64,000 nucleotides of DNA from NCBI RefSeq assembly GCF_005886805.2, contig NZ_CP045429.1:4372501-4436500 (forward strand), read 5' to 3'. The position numbers were made by a program, and so were the translations under genes. Each line of letters begins with the position of its first letter. Position 1 is the stretch's first letter. Below are positions 48,674-58,283 of the stretch, piece by piece. A model generated the notes under the pieces. The model did no database searches. It was given only the letters and a program-made list of their open reading frames with translations, and was not told the origin of the DNA. The stretch comes from Pseudoalteromonas rubra (GTDB lineage: Bacteria > Pseudomonadota > Gammaproteobacteria > Enterobacterales > Alteromonadaceae).

Positions 48674-51409
48674 ATGATAAAAACAAAATTCACTCCACTG
48701 GCACTTCTTGTGGCCGCAGCTACTGCCCCTGTGCAGGCTCAGGTCATCATGTCAGAGTACATTGAAGGTAGCTCGAACAATAAAGCAGTAGAGCTTTTCA
48801 ATACTTCAGAAAACGCAATATCCCTGGACGGATATACGCTTAGCTATTATTCAAATGGCAACACAGATCCATCAAATACCATTGAGCTTAGCGGTGAAAT
48901 CGCAGCAGGTGGTACTTATGTCATTGCAAACAGTAGCGCCGTTGATGCAGTACTAAGTGCTGCACAGCTAACAATAGGTGGCAGCTGGTACAATGGCGAC
49001 GATGCGATTGTATTACGTAACGGTGATACGGTGCTGGACAGCTTTGGCCAGGTTGGCTTTGACCCAGGCAGTAACTGGGAAAATAATGGTGTTGCAACAA
49101 AAGACAAAACACTACGTCGCAACCTGGAAGTGACAACCGGTCGCACAACCTTTGACGCGGCATTCGATCCAAGTGCCGAGTGGATACAGTTCGATAAAGA
49201 TGATTTTTCTGGCCTAGGTAGCCATAGCGGCGATACCGGCGGTGGTGATGACGGTGGCGACGATGGTGACACGCCAGAGCCTTTAGTGTGTGGAGAAGCC
49301 GCCACAGCCATTAATGCTATTCAGGGTAATGCAGACGAAAGTCCGCTTAAAGATCAAATTGTGACCATTGAAGCTGTGGTCACAGCAGACCTGCAAGAAG
49401 ACAATCAGCTTAAAGGCTTCTTTGTTCAGTCACTGGCTAATGACATGGACGAAGACAGCATGACCTCAGAAGGTCTATTTGTATACTATAAAGATGTCGA
49501 CGTAAACGTTGGTGACCAGGTACGTGTTAAGGGTACGGTTCAAGAGTTTTACAATGCCACTCAGCTGGGCAATGTCACTCAACTAGAAGTCTGTGGCAGC
49601 GCAGAAATTCAGGCGCAGGTGCTGACCCTGCCAGTCTCCGAAGTAAGCGATCTGGAGGCCGTAGAAGGCATGTTAGTTAGCCTGTCAAATGACATGGTTG
49701 TGGCAGATACTTATAACTTAGGTCGTTATGGTGAAGTTGGCTTAGCAACAGAACGCCTTTACCAGGGTACACAATTAGCGATGCCTGGTGATGAAGCCAA
49801 TGCACTGGAAGCAGAAAACAAAAAGAAGTTCCTGCTGATGGATGATGGTTCAACCGTTCAGAACCCAGAAGTGATCCCATATCCAAGTACCGGCCTGGAT
49901 GCTTACAAAACCATCCGTCTGGGTGACACGGTGTCTAATGTGCAAGGGGTTATTGCTTACAGCTTTGGCCAATACCGCCTAAACCCAACCACAGCCCCGA
50001 CTTTCAACAACACCAATGAACGTGCTGAAGCTCCAGAGCTTGAAGGTGAAGGTGATCTGCGTATCGCCAGCTTCAACGTCCTGAACTATTTCAATGGCGA
50101 CGGCCAGGGTGCAGGATTCCCAACACCACGTGGTGCAGACACAGCAGAAGAGCTGGTCCGTCAGGAAGCAAAACTGGTATCCGCTATCACTGCGCTGGAT
50201 GCCGATGTTATTGGTCTGATGGAGATCGAAAACGACGGATTTGGTGAGCACAGTGCCATTGCTGATTTAGTGAGAGCGATTAATGCTGAGTCTAATTACA
50301 CCTATGCATTTGTCGACTTCAACACCGACACAATTGGTGGTGACGATATCACAACAGGCATTATCTACCGCACCGACACAGTAGAAGAAGCGGGTACTGC
50401 TAGCTTCACAACTGCTGTGCCGTTTGATTACAGCAACCGTCCACCTACGGCGCAAAGCTTCCGTAAGCTGGACAATAATGAAGAGTTTACCGTTGCCGTT
50501 GCTCACCTCAAATCGAAAGGTTGTGGCAGCGCAGAAGGTGATAACGCTGATCAGGGCGATGGTCAGGGCTGTTGGAATGTCATCCGTACTGAAGGCGCAA
50601 ACGCGTTCGCAGACTGGCTGGCGACCAACCCAACAGGTAACGACGATGAAGACGTTATCCTGGTAGGTGATATGAACGCCTATGCAATGGAAGACCCGAT
50701 GCGTGCCTTCGCGGATAAAGGTCTGAGCAATGTTATGACTCATGTGGACGGTAACACACAGAGCTACTCTTATACCTTCTCAGGACGCTTGGGTAGCCTG
50801 GACCATGCCGTGGCATCACCTTCACTGTTAGCTAAGGTCACAGATGCGACAGACTGGCACATCAATGCTGATGAACCACGTATGCTGGATTACAACACTG
50901 AATATAGAACGGATGCACAAATTGCCGCGCTATACGCACCACATGCCTACCGTGCATCTGACCACGATCCAGTGATTGTAGAGATTAAAACAGAAGCCGC
51001 CGCGCCGCCCGTTGATCCACGCCCAGTGATTGCAGCTGGTCAAAGCTTCGACGTAGCAGAAAACACACCGATAAACACTGCTATTGGTATGCTTGAATTC
51101 TCAGATGCAGATGCTGACGAGACGCCGGTAGAGCGCTTTATTGTAACTGGTACAAACGTCATTTCGGTCAATGAATCTGGTCAGGTTGTTGTTGCCGGCG
51201 AACTGGATTATGAATTCGATAACCGAATCGAGTTCATGGTTCAGGCACAAGACAGTGCTGGTAACCTGTCAGAGCAAGTACAGGTTGTTGTCAACGTTAA
51301 AGATATCAAACAAGGTGATGACAATGACGGCGATGATGACTCAGGCAGCCTGGGCTGGTTAGCCCTGTTTGCGGCACCTCTGGCGCTGCTGCGTCGTCGC
51401 ACAAAATAA
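48674..51409 (+). CDS. ExeM-type extracellular nuclease with GlyGly-CTERM anchor
   Basis: A 911-aa secreted endonuclease. Signal peptide (ends near VQA, residue 22), an N-terminal lamin-tail domain (about 22-160), a Gly/Asp linker, an OB-fold region (about 225-360), then an endonuclease/exonuclease/phosphatase domain (about 460-770) with ENDG, GDMNAY and SDHDPV active-site motifs. A cadherin-like segment (about 785-880) is followed by a GlyGly-CTERM tail: a short Gly/Ser motif, a membrane helix and RRR. That tail would be processed by a rhombosortase. Homologs degrade extracellular DNA and shape biofilms. The frame is open to 48635; the ATG at 48674 starts the signal peptide. Confidence 0.92.
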   Translation: MIKTKFTPLALLVAAATAPVQAQVIMSEYIEGSSNNKAVELFNTSENAISLDGYTLSYYSNGNTDPSNTIELSGEIAAGGTYVIANSSAVDAVLSAAQLTIGGSWYNGDDAIVLRNGDTVLDSFGQVGFDPGSNWENNGVATKDKTLRRNLEVTTGRTTFDAAFDPSAEWIQFDKDDFSGLGSHSGDTGGGDDGGDDGDTPEPLVCGEAATAINAIQGNADESPLKDQIVTIEAVVTADLQEDNQLKGFFVQSLANDMDEDSMTSEGLFVYYKDVDVNVGDQVRVKGTVQEFYNATQLGNVTQLEVCGSAEIQAQVLTLPVSEVSDLEAVEGMLVSLSNDMVVADTYNLGRYGEVGLATERLYQGTQLAMPGDEANALEAENKKKFLLMDDGSTVQNPEVIPYPSTGLDAYKTIRLGDTVSNVQGVIAYSFGQYRLNPTTAPTFNNTNERAEAPELEGEGDLRIASFNVLNYFNGDGQGAGFPTPRGADTAEELVRQEAKLVSAITALDADVIGLMEIENDGFGEHSAIADLVRAINAESNYTYAFVDFNTDTIGGDDITTGIIYRTDTVEEAGTASFTTAVPFDYSNRPPTAQSFRKLDNNEEFTVAVAHLKSKGCGSAEGDNADQGDGQGCWNVIRTEGANAFADWLATNPTGNDDEDVILVGDMNAYAMEDPMRAFADKGLSNVMTHVDGNTQSYSYTFSGRLGSLDHAVASPSLLAKVTDATDWHINADEPRMLDYNTEYRTDAQIAALYAPHAYRASDHDPVIVEIKTEAAAPPVDPRPVIAAGQSFDVAENTPINTAIGMLEFSDADADETPVERFIVTGTNVISVNESGQVVVAGELDYEFDNRIEFMVQAQDSAGNLSEQVQVVVNVKDIKQGDDNDGDDDSGSLGWLALFAAPLALLRRRTK

Positions 51410-51472
51410 ATGTGAGTGTGATGGCTGAAGCATGTAAAAGTGCTTGAGCCATACCTGCATTAAAGAAGATAG

Positions 51473-51499
51473 AAAAATGCGCCTTACGGCGCATTTTTA
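51473..51499 (+). terminator. Terminator after the nuclease gene
   Basis: Stem AAAAATGCGCC / GGCGCATTTTT with a TTAC loop-end; canonical and bidirectional. Confidence 0.88.
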
Positions 51500-51517
51500 T
51501 TTACTCTCAGTTTTTAA

Positions 51518-51550
51518 ATCAATTCACTTGGTGAAGCGAAGTGAATTGAT
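51518..51550. repeat. 12-bp inverted repeat
   Basis: ATCAATTCACTT and AAGTGAATTGAT are perfect inverted arms separated by 9 bp, just beyond the 3' end of the minus-strand gene at 51557. It is probably part of that gene's terminator, but no U-run follows. Confidence 0.55.
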
Positions 51551-51556
51551 AGCTCA

Positions 51557-51979
51557 TCAAGCTTTCACTTGATGTTTTCTCCCCGATATAGGTACCGACA
51601 GTACCTGAGCTGCTTTTTGCAGATCAGCATCATCAATAGACCAATAAGGAAAGGACAATCTTCGGTTGTTATGAAGGACAACCTTTAAACATTGCAATGG
51701 ACCCAGCTTTTGTAGCTCCAGTGACGCTATTTCGTCTGCGTGCACATATCGTGTTTTCACCCATGTGCGATAACAAATTCCTGCTTTATCAATATGTACA
51801 AAGCGCTTGTCGGTCAGTGTCATCAGCACAATCAAAGCGACACCCGACAGGGATACAACCACCAGTGACGATGCTACGCCGTGAAGCGCCACCAAGTTCA
51901 TCATCACATAACACAGCGAAATACCACACACTGTGGCTAAAATGGCAAACCAGCTGATATCCAAATCTATGGTTCTCAT
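51557..51979 (-). CDS. Small membrane protein with a PH-like C-terminal domain
   Basis: A 140-aa protein with two adjacent N-terminal membrane helices (residues about 10-30 and 36-56) and a cytosolic beta-rich domain (VHIDKAGICYRTWVKTRYVHADEIASLEL) of the bacterial PH-like type. I do not recognise a named family. It stands alone, convergent with the nuclease gene. Confidence 0.65.
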   Translation of the reverse strand: MRTIDLDISWFAILATVCGISLCYVMMNLVALHGVASSLVVVSLSGVALIVLMTLTDKRFVHIDKAGICYRTWVKTRYVHADEIASLELQKLGPLQCLKVVLHNNRRLSFPYWSIDDADLQKAAQVLSVPISGRKHQVKA

Positions 51980-52190
51980 GAGTACCTCCCAATTTTACTC
52001 AATCACAAACAGAATCGACTGACTCTGGACACTAATGATAAAGTTGCAAAGTCCCTAAATCAAGTCCGTTTATGTGATTTTTAGCAATAGTTGGACTACC
52101 CTGACAGGCGGGAAAAAGTGGCATGATTTTATTTATATTTTTGTTTCATAGGATGAATGAACTACTGAATTGTGCAACATAGCAGAAAAT

Positions 52191-52229
52191 TCAGGCATTA
52201 AAAAAGGCCGCGAATGCGGCCTTTTTTCA
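52191..52229 (-). terminator. Terminator after EF-G
   Basis: Perfect stem AAAAAAGGCCGC / GCGGCCTTTTTT with a GAAT loop. The first 21 bases (52191-52211) are identical to the start of the repeat blocks beside tuf at 11451 and 12112. Confidence 0.92.
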
Positions 52230-52245
52230 GAAATCAGTCAACTAA

Positions 52246-54333
52246 TTACTTAGCTGCTTTTTTCTCTTTCTCAGCTGCGATTACTGCGTCAGCAACGTTT
52301 GCCGGGCAAGGTGCATAGTGAGAGAATTCCATTGAGAACTGACCACGACCAGACGTGATAGTACGCAGGTGACCGATGTATCCGAACATTTCAGATAGCG
52401 GTACTTCACCTTTGATACGAACGCCAGTTGCGCCAGCTTCTTGGTCTTTGATCATACCACGACGACGGTTAAGGTCACCGATTACGTCACCTACGTTGTC
52501 TTCTGGTGTGAACACGTCAACCTTCATCACAGGCTCAAGAAGTTGAGGACCTGCTTTAGGGATTGACTGACGGAATGCGCCTTTAGCTGCGATTTCGAAA
52601 GCGATAGCTGATGAGTCAACTGCGTGGAAACCACCGTCGAACAGCTCAACTTCAACGTCTAGTACTGGGAAGCCAGCTAGAACACCTTCGTCCATCATCA
52701 TCTTGAAGCCTTTCTCAACTGCTGGCCAGAATTCCTTAGGAACGTTACCACCAACAACTGAAGATGAGAAAGTGTAGCCAGAGTTAGGCTCACCAGGCTT
52801 AATACGGTAGTCGATCTTACCGAATTGACCAGAACCACCAGACTGCTTCTTGTGCGTGTAGCTATCTTCAACTTCTTGCGTGATAGTTTCACGGTAAGCA
52901 ACCTGAGGCTGACCAACAACAAGTTCAACACCGTAAGTACGCTTAAGGATGTCAACTTTGATGTCCAGGTGAAGTTCACCCATACCTTTAAGGATGGTTT
53001 CGCCTGAATCTTCGTCAGTTTCAACCTGGAATGAAGGATCTTCTGCAACCATCTTACCGATCGCGATACCCATCTTCTCGTTACCACCTTTATCTTTAGG
53101 TGCTACCGCGATAGAGATTACCGGCTCAGGGAAGATCATCGCTTCAAGTGTACATTCGTGCTTAGGATCACATAGTGTGTGACCAGTCTGAACGTTCTTC
53201 ATACCAACAACCGCGATGATGTCACCCGCTTGTGCTTCAGTCAGTTCGTTACGCTCGTCTGCTTGCATCTCAACCATACGGCCGATACGCTCTGTTTTAC
53301 CAGTTGCAGAGTTAAGTACTGTGTCACCTTTTTTCATGCGACCAGAGTAGATACGGATAAAGGTCAGGGCACCGAAACGGTCATCCATGATCTTAAACGC
53401 AAGCGCTTTAAGCGGCTGCTCAGCGTCAACAGTTGCAACTTCACCAGTAGGCTCACCAGTGTCTTTGTCTGTAAGCGGCTGAGGATCAACTTCTGTAGGT
53501 GCAGGTAGGTAGTCTACAACTGCATCTAGTACTAGTTGCATACCTTTGTTTTTGAATGCAGAACCACAGTAAGTTGGGAAGAAAGCAAGGTCACGTGTAC
53601 CTTTACGGATACATGCTTTGATTTGCTCAAGAGAAGGCATTTCACCTTCCATGTATGCTTCCATCAGGTCGTCGTCTTGCTCAACCGCAGTTTCGATCAG
53701 CATTTCATGGTATTCTTCAACTTTGTCAACCATGTCTGCAGGAACGTCTTGGATCTCGTAGTTTTCAGGAAGACCAGTCTCATCCCAAACGTACGCTTTC
53801 TTCTCAAGTACGTCTACAACACCACAGAACTCGTCTTCGATACCGATAGGCAGCGTCATAACAAGTGGGTTAGCAGCAAGTACGTTTTGAACCTGATCTA
53901 CTACGCGGTAGAAGTCAGCACCCATACGGTCAAGCTTGTTTACGAAGATACAACGTGCAACTTCTGATTCGTTCGCGTAACGCCAGTTAGTTTCTGACTG
54001 AGGCTCAACACCGCCAGATCCACAGAATACACCGATACCACCGTCAAGTACTTTCAGTGAACGATACACTTCAACTGTGAAGTCAACGTGTCCAGGAGTG
54101 TCGATAACGTTTAAGCGGTGGCCTTTCCACTCACAAGTTACCGCAGCTGACTGGATTGTAATACCACGCTCAGCTTCCTGCTCCATGAAGTCAGTTGTAG
54201 ACTCACCGTCGTGTACTTCACCGGTTTTATGAATTTTACCAGTAAGCTTTAGTATACGCTCAGTGGTGGTAGTTTTACCCGCATCAACGTGCGCGAAAAT
54301 ACCAATGTTTCTGTACTTTGATAAATCTGCCAT
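52246..54333 (-). CDS. fusA: Elongation factor G (stand-alone copy)
   Basis: Ribosomal translocase GTPase, 695 aa, slightly shorter than the E. coli protein (704). G1 is [13 protein letters not shown] (about residues 14-26), switch I ERGITI, G3 DTPGHVDF and G4 NKLDR, followed by domains II-V with GGSGQFGK and the RGxGxF-like segment [12 protein letters not shown]. It is not next to rpsL, rpsG or tuf, so it is a separate gene; gammaproteobacteria such as Vibrio and Shewanella carry a second EF-G like this. Whether the str operon copy also exists cannot be seen here. Strong codon bias suggests high expression. Confidence 0.93.
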   Translation of the reverse strand: MADLSKYRNIGIFAHVDAGKTTTTERILKLTGKIHKTGEVHDGESTTDFMEQEAERGITIQSAAVTCEWKGHRLNVIDTPGHVDFTVEVYRSLKVLDGGIGVFCGSGGVEPQSETNWRYANESEVARCIFVNKLDRMGADFYRVVDQVQNVLAANPLVMTLPIGIEDEFCGVVDVLEKKAYVWDETGLPENYEIQDVPADMVDKVEEYHEMLIETAVEQDDDLMEAYMEGEMPSLEQIKACIRKGTRDLAFFPTYCGSAFKNKGMQLVLDAVVDYLPAPTEVDPQPLTDKDTGEPTGEVATVDAEQPLKALAFKIMDDRFGALTFIRIYSGRMKKGDTVLNSATGKTERIGRMVEMQADERNELTEAQAGDIIAVVGMKNVQTGHTLCDPKHECTLEAMIFPEPVISIAVAPKDKGGNEKMGIAIGKMVAEDPSFQVETDEDSGETILKGMGELHLDIKVDILKRTYGVELVVGQPQVAYRETITQEVEDSYTHKKQSGGSGQFGKIDYRIKPGEPNSGYTFSSSVVGGNVPKEFWPAVEKGFKMMMDEGVLAGFPVLDVEVELFDGGFHAVDSSAIAFEIAAKGAFRQSIPKAGPQLLEPVMKVDVFTPEDNVGDVIGDLNRRRGMIKDQEAGATGVRIKGEVPLSEMFGYIGHLRTITSGRGQFSMEFSHYAPCPANVADAVIAAEKEKKAAK

Positions 54334-54372
54334 TGTTTTGCTCTATTTAAAGTAGAAAAATTATTCGGCGGG

Positions 54373-54381
54373 AGTATATCA
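54373..54381 (-). promoter_or_regulatory. Extended -10 promoter element of EF-G
   Basis: On the minus strand TGATATACT forms an extended -10 (TGnTATACT), about 40 bp upstream of the ATG, followed by a GC-rich CCCGCCG discriminator. No good -35 is seen. Confidence 0.45.
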
Positions 54382-54552
54382 CCTCTTTAGGCGAACATCA
54401 TCCTTCAAGTCGTCTAAAATGCAATCAATTTGAGAAAAAAGTGGTTTCCAATGGAATGTATTTTGCTTATATGGCTTTTATGCGTTCTAAAACACCGTCA
54501 GATAAAGGCTGTCCCCATTTTGTTCAATGACCAAAGTGTCATGAACAGGCCA

Positions 54553-54591
54553 AATAAGCGGTCATTTTAATGATCTAAATGACCGCTTATT
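54553..54591. repeat. 15-bp perfect inverted repeat
   Basis: AATAAGCGGTCATTT and AAATGACCGCTTATT are perfect arms with a 9-bp loop. No poly-U follows on either strand, so it looks more like an operator or RNA structure than a terminator. Confidence 0.7.
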
Positions 54592-54665
54592 ACTACTCAG
54601 ACTTACCTAAAACAGGGGCTTTGACGATGATCTCGCCCCTGAGCATAACGTCTCCTTTAAGCCCG

Positions 54666-55967
54666 TTAAAACCAGATAAACAAACCCAGGATCAGCCCAA
54701 CCCCCAATAAAGGCACTAAGACAGTCAACACCGCCAACGGCCAGTACGCATCCTGATGCTTCTCGCCACAGATCGCCCGCACTGTGGTCACGACATAACC
54801 ATTGTGCGGCAAAGTGTCGAGCGCGCCTGAGCTGATCGCCACCACCCGGTGAAGCTGACTGGCATCCACGCCTAAGTCGAGATAATGTGGCGCCACCAAT
54901 GGCAGGGCAATGGCCTGTCCACCCGATGCCGACCCTGTCAGTGCAGCAATCACGCTGACCGCAATCGCGGCGCCGAGCAGTTCGTTGCCGGGAATACTGG
55001 TCATCAGGGCAACGGCCTCATTAAAGGCCGGCGTGCCTTTGGCAACCGCACCAAAACCGACCACCGCAGCCGTGTTTCCGATCGCCACCAATGCCCCTGT
55101 GGTGCCTAAGTTCACCGCCTGAGATAAATTATGAAAATGTCTGAAGTTAATCGCTAATATCGTCAGCACTCCACCCAGTAATGCGACGATCAGCGCGTTT
55201 TGCTGGAGAGTGCTATGCAGAGTAAATGACAAAATCAACACGACCAGCAAGGGCAATAAACCCGTGATCGGGTGCGGTAAGTTGCGCTGGATCTGTTCCG
55301 GGTCATTGTCCCGCGCGACAAAACATTCGCCATTGGCCACCGCCCGGCGGATCATCCAGCTTAAGAGTACATACCCTAATCCCGCCATAAAAATGGCTAC
55401 CACCAGGCTTTCCTGCCAGGCAGCATAAGGCGAAGTCCCCAGATATTTGATTGGGATCCAGTTCTGGATTTCGGGCGACCCCGCAGAGGTCATGGTAAAG
55501 GTCACGGAACCAAATGCCAGCACCGCCGGGATAAAGCGTCGGGGTAAATTGGCATCTTTAAACAGACTGAGCGCCATCGGATAGACAGAAAAGGCCACAA
55601 TAAACACGCTGACGCCGCCATAGGTCAATAAGGCACAGGCCAATACCACAGCTAACACCGCGTATTTCATGCCGATTTTGCCAATCACATAATGGGCAAT
55701 GGCATCCGCAGCCCCGCTGTCTTCCATAAATTTGCCAAACAGGGAGCCCAGCAAGAACATTAAAAACCAGGCTTGCAAAAACCCGGCAAATCCGGCCATA
55801 TAGAGAGACACAAAGGGTTGGCCTGCGGTGGCATTAAAAATAGCAATGTCACTGGTCAGGGCCACGATTAATGCGCACAGAGGCGCAGCGATAAACAAAT
55901 TGACCCCTCGCAGGGTCAGGCCAATCAGTAACGCCAATGCGCCGATTAAGCCAAGTAAACTCAGCAT
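54666..55967 (-). CDS. GntP-family organic acid permease
   Basis: A 433-aa inner-membrane transporter with about 12 hydrophobic helices. Typical GntP-family features are the GKFMEDSG loop (about residues 77-84), ALLTYGGVSVFIV, and GSASGGQAIALPL towards the C-terminus (about 345-357). The family imports gluconate, serine, citrate or other hydroxy acids with protons; the substrate cannot be told. It is a single gene, divergent from the 294-aa exported protein. Confidence 0.85.
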   Translation of the reverse strand: MLSLLGLIGALALLIGLTLRGVNLFIAAPLCALIVALTSDIAIFNATAGQPFVSLYMAGFAGFLQAWFLMFLLGSLFGKFMEDSGAADAIAHYVIGKIGMKYAVLAVVLACALLTYGGVSVFIVAFSVYPMALSLFKDANLPRRFIPAVLAFGSVTFTMTSAGSPEIQNWIPIKYLGTSPYAAWQESLVVAIFMAGLGYVLLSWMIRRAVANGECFVARDNDPEQIQRNLPHPITGLLPLLVVLILSFTLHSTLQQNALIVALLGGVLTILAINFRHFHNLSQAVNLGTTGALVAIGNTAAVVGFGAVAKGTPAFNEAVALMTSIPGNELLGAAIAVSVIAALTGSASGGQAIALPLVAPHYLDLGVDASQLHRVVAISSGALDTLPHNGYVVTTVRAICGEKHQDAYWPLAVLTVLVPLLGVGLILGLFIWF

Positions 55968-56096
55968 ACATGTCCTGTTGATTTTTTGTTATTTAAGGTT
56001 AGTTATACGGCAATTTGGCACTGGGATCGAGCACCCCAAGCAGATCCTCACTGAGGGGCATCACCGACTATCGAATAAGTATAAAGGGAGCACACT

Positions 56097-56981
56097 ATGG
56101 CTAAAAAGATCACTTCTCTGGGAACACTCTTTGCTCTGGCGCTGACCACCAGTGCCTGTGCACAAGCGACGGAACGCGCAACCTGGCTGTGGAAAAAAGG
56201 CGGAGATCCGCTGGGGGCATCCGCCATGATCACCAGCCAGTCGACGCAGCAGACGCTGATCGATTTGCTGCAACAGCAACATATCACTGCCGTCTATGGC
56301 TCCTACGGACAATATACACAAACGCAGTCTCAGGCCGTCGCACAGTGGAACCAGGCACTGGCTGCGCATGGCATTCAGTCACATTACCTGATGGCGCAAA
56401 ATACCTGGGTTTTCGCGCAAAATCACAGCAAAATGCTCAACAAATTACAAACTCGTCTTATCGATTATCAGCGCAATGCTGCGCCTGATGCTGAATTTAC
56501 TGCACTGCATCTGGATATTGAGCCTCATGCACTGGCTGAATGGAAGCAAGGCACACCCCAGTCTCGTCAGGCGTTGTTGTGGCAGCTCATTGATACATTC
56601 AGAGCCATCAGAGCTTTGCTGGATGATCAGGGTATGGCGCAATTAAAGCTGTATGCCGATATTCCCACCTGGTATGACAGCTCGGCTAAAATTGGCTGGG
56701 CCGATCAGGGGACGGCCTTTTTCGCAGCACTGGAGGAGGTACTGGATGGGATTTCAATTATGGCTTACGAGCGGGATAACAGCACGTCCATTTTAAATGC
56801 CACTGCTGATGAACGGGCACTGGTCTCCCCCACGTTTTCGGTGAGACTCGGCGTAGATGTCAGCAGTACCTGGCAGGATCCGGCCCATTTACACCGGGTC
56901 ATTGGCGAGCTGGAAGCCACGCAACAGCGCGTCGATATTCACGATGCCACCGACTACTATTACTGGCTGCAAGCACACTAA
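56097..56981 (+). CDS. Exported protein, possible TIM-barrel hydrolase, unknown family
   Basis: A 294-aa protein with a signal peptide (cleavage near TSACAQA, about residue 24). Strand-like segments HLDIEPHA (about 141-148), LKLYADIPTW (about 183-192) and DGISIMAYERD (about 220-230) are spaced as in a beta/alpha barrel and resemble the D-x-E and MAYD-type motifs of GH18-like folds; this is inference. AAGGGAG precedes the ATG. It is convergent with the next gene; no named family is recognised. Confidence 0.65.
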   Translation: MAKKITSLGTLFALALTTSACAQATERATWLWKKGGDPLGASAMITSQSTQQTLIDLLQQQHITAVYGSYGQYTQTQSQAVAQWNQALAAHGIQSHYLMAQNTWVFAQNHSKMLNKLQTRLIDYQRNAAPDAEFTALHLDIEPHALAEWKQGTPQSRQALLWQLIDTFRAIRALLDDQGMAQLKLYADIPTWYDSSAKIGWADQGTAFFAALEEVLDGISIMAYERDNSTSILNATADERALVSPTFSVRLGVDVSSTWQDPAHLHRVIGELEATQQRVDIHDATDYYYWLQAH

Positions 56982-56991
56982 GCCCACGTCT

Positions 56992-57696
56992 TTACTCACC
57001 CTGATGCTCGCATGTCAGTGTTACCCGCACGTGCGACGTCATGGTGTGTGCCTGCTCTTTGCAATGATAACCCTGTCTTTGAGTAAAGCGGTGCAGCTCC
57101 TGCTCATCATCGCGCTGATCCGCATCATTCCAGTTCGCCTCGTAGGTTACCGAAAATGACGTTGGGCTGAGCGTGGTAAACTGAAAGTTATCGTTCACCA
57201 AACAAAGACCCGGTCGCGCCTCACGAGTGCAGGCCTGTATAGGGATCACCGAGCCGGATTCTGGGGTCGTAGAAACGATTAACAATTCAAAAATGTTCTG
57301 GTCAAATGAAGTCAACTCCTGAAATGTCACATCCGTTTCCAGCAGCATACGAGTTGTATTGAAACTCGGCCAGCACCCCTCAAGCACATTTTGACAGGGC
57401 AGAACATCCGCTTTGTCTGACACGCCGACCGCCTCTCGTGGCATCGCCCATTCCAGATCACGGACCATTTGCCGCACAAAGCGTGAGTCATCACATTGCT
57501 GATCCTTGCACTGTGCCCAAAAGCGAAGACGTATCATTTGCCCTGAATGTGGTACAGGCAATGTCTCCAGATAAATTGTGTGGCCCTGAGAGGCAAATGA
57601 AAATAACTGGGTGTTGATATCAAAAGAGTCCAGAGCATATGCAGGCAGGCTGAGTGCGGCTACTGCTGCAACTGGCAAAAAACAGGGGGTCATCAT
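56992..57696 (-). CDS. Exported protein of unknown function
   Basis: About 234 aa with a signal peptide (PVAAVAALSLPAYA) and a beta-rich, Cys-containing mature part (four or more pairs of Cys, for example CKDQQCDD and CTREARPGLC), so it is probably disulfide-bonded in the periplasm or outside. The start is the ATG at 57694-57696 (or 57691-57693), with AAGGA upstream; the open frame to 57735 lacks a signal. I recognise no family. Its promoter region abuts the small RNA cluster. Confidence 0.65.
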   Translation of the reverse strand: MMTPCFLPVAAVAALSLPAYALDSFDINTQLFSFASQGHTIYLETLPVPHSGQMIRLRFWAQCKDQQCDDSRFVRQMVRDLEWAMPREAVGVSDKADVLPCQNVLEGCWPSFNTTRMLLETDVTFQELTSFDQNIFELLIVSTTPESGSVIPIQACTREARPGLCLVNDNFQFTTLSPTSFSVTYEANWNDADQRDDEQELHRFTQRQGYHCKEQAHTMTSHVRVTLTCEHQGE

Positions 57697-57822
57697 AAAT
57701 TCCTTTTTGCAATTCAAGCAAACCCAGAATAACAACTTACTTGTTTACAGAATAGATACTCCCCATGCATAAATTCATAAAATAGCACCGTACTACAATA
57801 CACAACACACCAAAAACATAAA

Positions 57823-57882
57823 TGAGAATTATTTTCAAAAAGCAATTGACAGGCACAGAGATCTAATTGATAATCACTCTCA
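57823..57882 (+). promoter_or_regulatory. Fur-controlled promoter of sRNA 1
   Basis: Fur-like box TGAGAATTATTTTCA (57823-57837, 13/15 to TGATAATNATTATCA), -35 TTGACA (57846-57851), 17-bp spacer, -10 GATAAT (57869-57874), and a second, weaker Fur-like box over -10 (TGATAATCACTCTCA, 57868-57882). Confidence 0.85.
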
Positions 57883-58088
57883 ACAAAGTGACTTGACGGT
57901 TCATTTTGTTACTCTAATTGTTTCTCGACCCTGAAACGCGTGTCGCGCACGATAACAGCATTGGTTGTTAATGAGTTACATTGACGCCCCTTGGTGTAAC
58001 TCAACAACCACCTTCTATTTTACTTGCTACATTGCTCATATCGGTGACGGTAGATATGATCCCAAAAAGCCCTCCTCAGGGCTTTTTT
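57881..58088 (+). ncRNA. RyhB-like iron-stress small RNA, copy 1
   Basis: Predicted transcript of about 208 nt from seven bases past -10 to the T-run of the terminator. The conserved core at 58021-58058 contains CTACATTGCTCATATCGG; its ACATTGCTCATAT differs at one base from E. coli RyhB ACATTGCTCACAT. A second shared block, ACGCCCCTTGG, is at about 57983. No convincing reading frame exists. By analogy it would pair with mRNAs of iron-using proteins, with Hfq, when Fur is inactive. The ends are inferred; the family assignment rests on core, promoter and length, which is near that of the Vibrio RyhB (over 200 nt). Confidence 0.8.
58064..58088 (+). terminator. Terminator of sRNA 1
   Basis: AAAAAGCCCT / AGGGCTTTTTT with a CCTC loop; canonical. 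Confidence 0.9.
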
Positions 58089-58223
58089 CATTTCTGAACG
58101 AAGGCAGACTCCCTTTCGTATTCTCCCTGACAACTAAGTGCCAGCCACATCATCAAAAACGCCTGTGTAATGCCCCGCACAACATCAACGGATACAACTG
58201 CAAGAAGGAAGAGAAAAACCAAA

Positions 58224-58283
58224 TGAGAACTATTTTCAAAAAGGCATTGACAGGCACAAAGATCTAATTGATAATCACTCTCA
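58224..58283 (+). promoter_or_regulatory. Fur-controlled promoter of sRNA 2
   Basis: Fur-like box TGAGAACTATTTTCA (58224-58238), TTGACA (58247-58252), 17 bp, GATAAT (58270-58275), second box TGATAATCACTCTCA (58269-58283). It is nearly identical to copy 1. Confidence 0.85.

Larger units (their letters stand above)
54334..54665. other. Intergenic region upstream of EF-G
   Basis: 332 bp with no gene. It contains the EF-G promoter near 54373 and the inverted repeat at 54553-54591. A weaker ATGAC/GTCAT pair is at about 54527-54542, and a CAGGGGC/GCCCCTG pair near 54615-54645 may end the permease transcript. Confidence 0.5.
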
